A DNA stretch of 41,785 nucleotides from the NCBI GenBank assembly GCA_025355585.1, contig JANXZJ010000098.1, positions 1 through 41,785 of the forward strand. Reading direction: 5' to 3'. The stretch comes from Mariniphaga sp. Its GTDB lineage: Bacteria > Bacteroidota > Bacteroidia > Bacteroidales > Prolixibacteraceae. Below the pieces are notes generated by a model. It was not told the DNA's origin, did not search any database, and saw nothing but the letters and a program-made list of their open reading frames with translations. Shown in pieces: positions 37,084-41,785 of this stretch. Both the position numbers and the translations under genes were made by a program. Within the stretch, counting starts at the first letter, position 1. Every line of letters starts with the position of its first letter.

Positions 37084-37387
37084 TATAATGTATTAATAAT
37101 TTGATAATTACATTTGCGATAGAGCGTCGTTGCAAAAATGAACAATGATAACCATCTAAAAGCTCGTTTTGTTGTAAAATATCAATATTCCATTATATTT
37201 TGATCATTTTTAATCATCTTTTTTTTGCGTAAATTTCTTAACATTGCATTAACAAAACAACAATTAAGCGCACACAAAATATTTAATGCATCCTTTCACA
37301 CGATGAAAGGTTATTTAGGTTAGGTTTAGGTTAGGTAAGGCAAGGAGTTATCCAACTCCTTGCTTTTTTTTATGTCTATTTCTATTA
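37084..37387 (+). other. intergenic region with a promoter-like box, hairpins and a terminator
   Basis: TACATTTG (37109-37116) is a full -7 match. Downstream are a perfect hairpin CCTTTCA/TGAAAGG (37292-37298, 37304-37310), two tandem copies of TTAGGTTAGGT (37315-37336), and a strong terminator. The only frame is a 21-codon ORF starting at 37138. This could be a small RNA gene of about 240 bases or simply the yebC 3' region. Confidence 0.35.
37340..37371 (+). terminator. strong Rho-independent terminator
   Basis: GCAAGGAGTT (37340-37349) pairs perfectly with AACTCCTTGC (37354-37363), ATCC loop, followed by eight T. It serves the plus strand (yebC or a small transcript). Confidence 0.92.
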
Positions 37388-38263
37388 TTATTCATCCAGC
37401 AGCAACTGCTTTCCCCTTTCGAGGTTTTCAAGCTGCATAGCTGAAAGTTTTGGATACTCAATGCCATGAGATTTTAATTTCTCAATAATAGTCTCACATA
37501 CTGCAATCTGCATAAACCATTTATGGTCTGCCGGAATAATATACCATGGAGCCAGTGCCGTAGAAGTATGCTGGAAAGCCTGTTCATAAGCTATTTGATA
37601 ATCATCCCAAAATTTACGCTCTACCACATCACGATCCGAGAACTTCCAGTTTTTTCCTTGATCCTCAATTCTTTTAAGAAATCGCTTCTTCTGTTCCTCT
37701 TTCGAAACATTAAGAAAGAATTTTAATACAATAGTTCCGTTATTAACGAGGTATTTTTCGAAATTATTAATGTCGTTGTAACGCTGCAACCATAACGACT
37801 GGTCAGGAGTAATTTCGCTGTAATCGACAGGAAGTTTTTGTCCTGCAAGAATTTCCGGATGCACTCTTGTCACAAGAACTTCTTCGTAATACGACCGGTT
37901 GAATATTCCGATATCGCCTTTGGCAGGGGTGACTTTCATACAACGCCACAAGTATGCGTGATCGAGTTCCTCATTTGAGGGAGCTTTAAAGCTGGTGACG
38001 TTGCATCCCTGCGGATTGATTCCTGACATCACATGTTTAATCGTACTGTCTTTACCGGCAGCATCCATCGCCTGAAAAATTATCAACAACGAAAATTTGT
38101 CCTGTGCATAAAGCATATCCTGAATTTTCGAAAGTTCTTTAACTCCCTCCACTAATTTTTCTTCAGCATCGCGTGGATTATTAAATGAACCTGTATCATT
38201 AGTTTTGAAATCTTTTAATTTTCCGCTTCTGTCAGTAGGAAAAATGTATTTGTTGTAATTCAT
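37388..38263 (-). CDS. PPK2 family polyphosphate kinase
   Basis: 291 residues from ATG giving MNYNKYIFPTDRSGKL; the frame is open to 38350, but the extra stretch is hydrophobic and atypical. Walker A MDAAGKDS is at 66-73 (IIFQAMDAAGKDSTIKH), followed by INPQGCNVTSFKAPS, the lid-region WRCMKVTPAKGDIGIFNRSYYEEVLVTRVHPE, and WKFSDRDVVERKFWDDYQIAYEQAF. It transfers phosphate between polyphosphate and nucleotides in the cytoplasm. The single PPK2 domain and motif set resemble the class that acts on AMP and ADP, but class assignment is tentative. Confidence 0.93.
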   Translation of the reverse strand: MNYNKYIFPTDRSGKLKDFKTNDTGSFNNPRDAEEKLVEGVKELSKIQDMLYAQDKFSLLIIFQAMDAAGKDSTIKHVMSGINPQGCNVTSFKAPSNEELDHAYLWRCMKVTPAKGDIGIFNRSYYEEVLVTRVHPEILAGQKLPVDYSEITPDQSLWLQRYNDINNFEKYLVNNGTIVLKFFLNVSKEEQKKRFLKRIEDQGKNWKFSDRDVVERKFWDDYQIAYEQAFQHTSTALAPWYIIPADHKWFMQIAVCETIIEKLKSHGIEYPKLSAMQLENLERGKQLLLDE

Positions 38264-38575
38264 TGTCAATATATTTAAATTCGTAAATAATGTCATGAAT
38301 AGAATGAAACTGCTCGTGGTTAAAATGAAGCAATACAATTCATTTGTCATGTATTCAGTCTCAAAATTGCCTTTTCAACTGCACATATTTTATAAACAGT
38401 GACTTGATATAAACCAAATTTCATACAAAATGTTCAACCAGATTTTTAAGCAGTGAAGATTCGTCCTGCGAATACATTCAAATCCTTTTAGTGACAATCA
38501 AATGCATAACGGATGTTGCCCGAAACTGAGTGCCATTTTAGCTATCTTTGCACCAAGATAGCAAAAATAAACTGA
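38264..38575. promoter_or_regulatory. divergent spacer ppk2 / mnmE with mnmE -7 box
   Basis: TATCTTTG at 38543-38550 is a good -7 box 25 bases before the mnmE ATG; a TTG lies 24 bases upstream of it. CTATCTTTG and CAAGATAG around it form a short inverted repeat. The remainder shows no gene. Confidence 0.5.
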
Positions 38576-39970
38576 ATGTTAGATCAATCAACAATATGTG
38601 CCATTTCAACGCCTCCGGGAATCGGAGGGATTGCAGTCATCCGCCTTTCAGGGAAAGTGGCTGTTCCGGTTACCGAAAAGATTTTCCAATCTCCCGCTAA
38701 CGAAAAACGCCTCGCTGACCAAAGGGCAAATACGCTTCATTTTGGGGTCATAAAATCGGGCAACGAATTGATCGACGAGGTCGTCGTTAGTCTTTTTAAA
38801 GCGCCCCACTCCTTCACGGGTGAAGATATTATTGAGATCACATGCCACGGATCGGTCTATATTCAGCAAATGATTTTGCAGCTCTTAATTTCAAATGGTG
38901 CCCGCATGGCGAAACCAGGTGAATTTACTCAAAGAGCATTCCTGAATGGCAAGATGGATTTATCACAGGCCGAAGCAGTTGCGGACTTAATAGCCTCAGG
39001 AAATGCAGCAGCGCATAAATTGGCAATCTCACAGATGCGCGGAGGATTCTCACGCGAGATCAATCAGCTCAGAGCCGAATTATTAAGATTTGCTGCCTTA
39101 GTTGAACTTGAACTTGATTTTAGTGAAGAGGATGTCGAATTTGCAGACAGAAGTGCACTCATTGAATTATCGACACGCATTGCTATTTTATTGAAAAAAC
39201 TGACAGAATCATTTCGTTTGGGTAATGTGATCAAGAACGGAATTCCTGTTGCGATTATTGGCGAAACAAATGTCGGTAAATCAACACTGCTCAATGCACT
39301 ACTCAATGAAGATAAAGCAATTGTATCTGATATTCATGGTACAACCCGCGATGTCATTGAGGACGTTGTCAATATTGACGGAACATTGTTTCGCTTTTCA
39401 GATACTGCAGGCATTCGCGAGACGATCGACATTATCGAATCGATGGGAATTGAACGAAGTTACAACCAGTTAGATAAAGCCGAAATTGTTCTGCTTGTGA
39501 CCGATATCAGCGGCGCTGTTCAGCCGATCGTTGACCGGATCGTCAAAATCCGCGAGAAAATAGCTGATCAGCAGTTGATTATTATAGGGAATAAAGTAGA
39601 TCTTGCATCACTGGCTTCCCAAAATCAGCTCTCAAAAATGCCCTTACTTCCACGTGAAGCGTTGGTTTTTATTGCTGCCAAAAACCACACCAACCTCGAT
39701 GAACTTATTCAACTAATGAAACGGGCCGTCGATTTTGATTCCATCGGGCCGGAGGAGATCATCGTATCGAATGTACGTCATTACGAAGCGCTTATGCTGG
39801 CATTCAGTGCAATCCAAAAAGTTATTGAAGGTTTACAAACGGGTATTTCGGGTGATTTTCTTGCACAGGATATCTGCGAATGTTTGCATTACCTTGGAGA
39901 AATTACCGGCGAAGTATCTACAGATGAAATACTGGGACATATCTTCAAGCATTTCTGTATCGGAAAGTGA
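38576..39970 (+). CDS. mnmE: tRNA modification GTPase MnmE
   Basis: 464 residues. The N-terminal tetrahydrofolate-binding domain (TICAISTPPGIGGIAVIRLSG) and helical domain are complete. The GTPase insert has G1 GETNVGKS (229-236), G2 GTTRD, G3 DTAGI and G4 NKVD. The C-terminal FCIGK (460-464) with its essential Cys is present. With MnmG it modifies U34 of certain tRNAs. The last 18 bases, encoding FCIGK, are the known target of SGI1-family integrases in other phyla, and a tyrosine recombinase gene lies just downstream here. Confidence 0.97.
   Translation: MLDQSTICAISTPPGIGGIAVIRLSGKVAVPVTEKIFQSPANEKRLADQRANTLHFGVIKSGNELIDEVVVSLFKAPHSFTGEDIIEITCHGSVYIQQMILQLLISNGARMAKPGEFTQRAFLNGKMDLSQAEAVADLIASGNAAAHKLAISQMRGGFSREINQLRAELLRFAALVELELDFSEEDVEFADRSALIELSTRIAILLKKLTESFRLGNVIKNGIPVAIIGETNVGKSTLLNALLNEDKAIVSDIHGTTRDVIEDVVNIDGTLFRFSDTAGIRETIDIIESMGIERSYNQLDKAEIVLLVTDISGAVQPIVDRIVKIREKIADQQLIIIGNKVDLASLASQNQLSKMPLLPREALVFIAAKNHTNLDELIQLMKRAVDFDSIGPEEIIVSNVRHYEALMLAFSAIQKVIEGLQTGISGDFLAQDICECLHYLGEITGEVSTDEILGHIFKHFCIGK
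39953..39970 (+). mobile_element. candidate attachment site at the 3' end of mnmE
   Basis: TTCTGTATCGGAAAGTGA is the last 18 bases of mnmE. SGI1-type elements in Proteobacteria integrate at the matching 18 bases of trmE/mnmE. Here a recombinase operon begins about 225 bases later. No second copy is present in the remaining sequence, so the right end, if any, lies beyond 41785. Confidence 0.35.
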
Positions 39971-40035
39971 TTTCCCTCCAATTTACCATTAAACATGTTT
40001 AAAAGCAACTAATTACAGATTAATTATTTCCTTTT

Positions 40036-40117
40036 TTTGTTGCCCATTTTCACTTTATTGCTTATATTTGTTGGTCATTTGTTGCCCAAGGCACCATTTT
40101 TTGTTGCCCGCAACAAA
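40036..40117 (+). promoter_or_regulatory. promoter and TTTGTTGCCC repeats upstream of the recombinase operon
   Basis: TTTGTTGCCC occurs three times in direct orientation (40036-40045, 40078-40087, 40100-40109). The last copy is half of a perfect palindrome TTTGTTGC-CC-GCAACAAA (40100-40117). A -7 box TATATTTG (40063-40070) lies 23 bases after TTTG (40036-40039). The repeats flank and follow this promoter, so they look like operator or recombinase arm sites. Confidence 0.55.
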
Positions 40118-40133
40118 TCAGGATAGATTATGG

Positions 40134-40193
40134 CAGTTCCTGACAGTTGTAGACAACTATTGTCAGTTACAGACAGCTCAAGACATTCAAGGG
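40134..40193 (+). repeat. six tandem 10-bp units upstream of the excisionase-like gene
   Basis: CAGTTCCTGA, CAGTTGTAGA, CAACTATTGT, CAGTTACAGA, CAGCTCAAGA, CATTCAAGGG are contiguous, each beginning with CA, one per helical turn. They end one base before the start codon at 40195. Confidence 0.55.
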
Positions 40194-40194
40194 C

Positions 40195-40554
40195 ATGAGT
40201 ACAGAAATACGGATTACTAAAAATTGTGAGTATTGTGGACAAGAGTTTATAGCCAAAACCCTTGTTACAAAATACTGTTCTCATAAATGCAATTGTAGTC
40301 ACTACAAGCAACTGAAACGTGAAGACAAAATTAGTGCTGCAACCAAATCAATAAAGCCGGAAACAATTAGTCCGCCTTCACCATCCATTATTAATGACAA
40401 ACAATTCCTCTCCATTCAGGAAGCTACCCTTCTGTTGGGAATAAGTGAACGGACTTTTTTTCGGTTACTGAAATCCGGAACCATACCTGCAGTAAGGTTA
40501 GGTAAGAGAACGATCATCAAAAGAAGTGAAATCGATAAAATATTTATCCAATGA
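40195..40554 (+). CDS. small zinc-ribbon plus excisionase-type helix-turn-helix protein
   Basis: 119 residues. The N terminus has a Cys cluster CEYCGQEF...YCSHKCNCSHYK (about 11-37), likely a zinc ribbon. The C-terminal 55 residues are a MerR/excisionase-like HTH (FLSIQEATLLLGISERTFFRLLKSGTIPAVRLGKRTIIKRSEIDKIF). Proteins of this HTH_17 type accompany integrases as excisionases or regulators. It overlaps the recombinase start by ATGA, so the two are coupled. It probably binds the repeats just upstream. Confidence 0.82.
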   Translation: MSTEIRITKNCEYCGQEFIAKTLVTKYCSHKCNCSHYKQLKREDKISAATKSIKPETISPPSPSIINDKQFLSIQEATLLLGISERTFFRLLKSGTIPAVRLGKRTIIKRSEIDKIFIQ

Positions 40555-41645
40555 AGGTTACACTTAGAGAACGGGAAAAGAACGGCTCCATCAGCCTTTA
40601 TCTTGATTTTTACCATAAAGGGAAACGCAAATGCGAATACCTTCGATTGTATTTGATTCCCAAACCACGAACGACAGATGAACGCGAACAAAACAGGAAA
40701 ACCCAGCAGTTGGCTGAATCAATCAGGGCAAAGCGCCAGATAGAAATTCAAAACGGATATTTTGGCTTTAATGATACCGAACGCGCTGACGGTAGTTTTC
40801 TGAAATATTTTGAACAGCTAGCCGAAAAGCGACATGAGAGTGATGGTAATTATGGCAATTGGCTCAGTGCTTTAAAACATTTGAAAAAATTCAAAAAAGG
40901 CGAAGTTAAGTTTTCCGAGATCAATACCGAATGGCTCGAAGACCTTAAAACCTACTTTGTCCATGAAGCCAAGACCAAACATGAAGAACGGTTATCGCAA
41001 AATTCCTGTTCCTCCTACTTTAATAAAATTCGGGCAGCGTTGAAACAAGCAGTCAAGGAAGGAATCATTATCCATAACCCGGCAGTCAATATCGAAGGAG
41101 TCAAAGATGCTGAAACGAAAAAAGAGTTTCTTACACTCGAAGAGTTGCAAAAAGCTGCCAATACATCCTGTGATATTCCGGTTATAAAACAAGCTTTCCT
41201 ATTCAGTGCCTTAACCGGATTAAGATTCTCCGATGTTCAAAAGCTGACCTGGCAGGAAATCCAACATTCTGATGAGAACGGATACTATTTGCGTTTCATG
41301 CAGAAAAAGACTAAGGGACAAGAGACATTGCCTATTTCGAAGGATGTAATCAATTTACTTTCCGAACGCAAGTCCGGTGAAGCACTCGTATTTTCAGATC
41401 TAACCTACAGCGATTACAACAATCAGAAGCTTCGTGAATGGATGATCAGGGCTGGAATCGAAAAAACAATATCATTCCATTGTGCAAGACATACCTTTGC
41501 CACATTACAATTATCTTTGGGAACAGATATTTATACCGTTTCAAAATTATTGGGTCACAAAAACCTGAAGACGACCGAAATCTATGCCAAAATAATTGAC
41601 CAAAAGAAAATCGCTGCTGCTAACCGCATAAAACTGAACTTATGA
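40551..41645 (+). CDS. tyrosine recombinase (phage-type integrase)
   Basis: 364 residues. An N-terminal arm-binding domain (ISLYLDFYHKGKRKCEYLRLYL) is followed by a SAM-like core-binding domain (about 85-175) and the catalytic domain. Catalytic residues are visible: Arg225 (ALTGLRFSDV), a Lys near 253, His310 and Arg313 (FHCARHTFA), His336 (LLGHKNLKTT) and Tyr345. The layout is that of Bacteroidota element integrases. Its stop codon falls inside copy B of the structured repeat. With the upstream HTH gene and its position behind mnmE it probably mobilises an integrated element whose other end is outside the window. Confidence 0.93.
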   Translation: MKVTLREREKNGSISLYLDFYHKGKRKCEYLRLYLIPKPRTTDEREQNRKTQQLAESIRAKRQIEIQNGYFGFNDTERADGSFLKYFEQLAEKRHESDGNYGNWLSALKHLKKFKKGEVKFSEINTEWLEDLKTYFVHEAKTKHEERLSQNSCSSYFNKIRAALKQAVKEGIIIHNPAVNIEGVKDAETKKEFLTLEELQKAANTSCDIPVIKQAFLFSALTGLRFSDVQKLTWQEIQHSDENGYYLRFMQKKTKGQETLPISKDVINLLSERKSGEALVFSDLTYSDYNNQKLREWMIRAGIEKTISFHCARHTFATLQLSLGTDIYTVSKLLGHKNLKTTEIYAKIIDQKKIAAANRIKLNL

Positions 41646-41735
41646 AATAGCCATGATAAGAATATCACAAATCGAAATAAATATTTCCTCATGGCTATTC
41701 CATCTGGCCTTTAAAAACTAATTTATTTACAGATG
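41641..41735 (+). ncRNA. structured leader element, copy B (downstream of the recombinase)
   Basis: Same layout as copy A at 18698-18821: P1 AATAGCCA (41646-41653) with TGGCTATT (41692-41699); P2 TGATA (41654-41658) with TATCA (41663-41667), loop AGAA; P3 GAAAT (41674-41678) with ATTTC (41683-41687); P4 CATCTG (41701-41706) with CAGATG (41730-41735), containing the next start codon. P2 differs from copy A by two compensatory pair changes. Copy B lacks the extra hairpin inside P3 and is 29 bases shorter. Confidence 0.65.
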
Positions 41736-41785
41736 AATCATGAATTAAATGCATCAATTTCAATACTATGGGGTAGTTTACGTCC
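41733..41785 (+). CDS. start of an unidentified gene (partial)
   Basis: From the ATG inside the P4 pairing the frame reads MNHELNASISILWGSLR and runs off the window. Its ATG sits at the same point of the element as the Spy-like start in copy A. Seventeen codons are too few to name a family. Confidence 0.35.
   Translation, partial: MNHELNASISILWGSLR

Noticed and set aside
37315..37336. Telomere-like TTAGG repeat
   Set aside because: Only two 11-bp copies next to a terminator; no larger array.
41641..41735. Integron attC site next to the recombinase
   Set aside because: The element overlaps a stop codon and folds, but lacks the GTTRRRY/RYYYAAC boxes, the recombinase is not of the integron type, and the other copy is not near any recombinase.

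Overview
The window is a piece of a Bacteroidota chromosome, probably Bacteroidales or a close relative. The evidence is the gene families (a BlaR1-type M56 peptidase with a TonB tail, a carboxypeptidase-regulatory-domain TonB receptor, group III truncated haemoglobin, two-gene ECF sigma/anti-sigma arrangement), the -7 boxes of the form TAnnTTTG typical of this phylum, the near absence of Shine-Dalgarno sites, and AT-rich spacers. I see no rRNA, tRNA or CRISPR array.

Layout. 1-1400: end of a probable BlaI repressor and a BlaR1/TonB membrane protease. 1472-5988, minus strand: a methionine-directed operon lysC - metY - osmC - metA, read from a good Bacteroidota promoter through a 245-base leader with a short Met-containing ORF and hairpins. 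6136-12892: truncated haemoglobin, aldo/keto reductase, cyclopropane fatty acid synthase and a 1392-residue multi-pass membrane protein of unknown function. 13117-13368: a degenerate 21-bp tandem repeat. 13460-16529: exported M3 oligoendopeptidase F and a ychF gene that carries an in-frame TGA exactly at its conserved Cys5 codon. 16752-19289: outer-membrane-like protein, then an ECF sigma factor, a probable anti-sigma partner and a Spy-like periplasmic protein. 19637-28499: hisS, TonB receptor, nadA, an LRR-like lipoprotein, ilvE.

29279-32977 is the strongest candidate for an undescribed pathway: a lysine 2,3-aminomutase-like radical SAM enzyme, two different D-Ala-D-Ala-ligase-like ATP-grasp enzymes and a GNAT acetyltransferase in one tightly packed operon. 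I infer that it makes an acylated beta-amino-acid (beta-lysine) conjugate. 32989-37083: an HdeD-like membrane protein, a zinc/manganese-type ABC transporter whose ATPase is fused to a DUF1893 domain, and YebC. 37388-41785: PPK2 kinase, mnmE, and, right behind the 3' end of mnmE, an excisionase-like HTH gene and a tyrosine recombinase with repeat-rich upstream DNA, suggesting one end of an integrated element.

The most striking non-coding signal is a structured element present twice (18698-18821 and 41641-41735). Both copies can form the same three-way-junction fold with two compensatory base-pair changes in one hairpin, and in both the downstream start codon lies inside a CATCTG...CAGATG pairing. 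This looks like a new cis-acting leader RNA (or a folded-DNA repeat).
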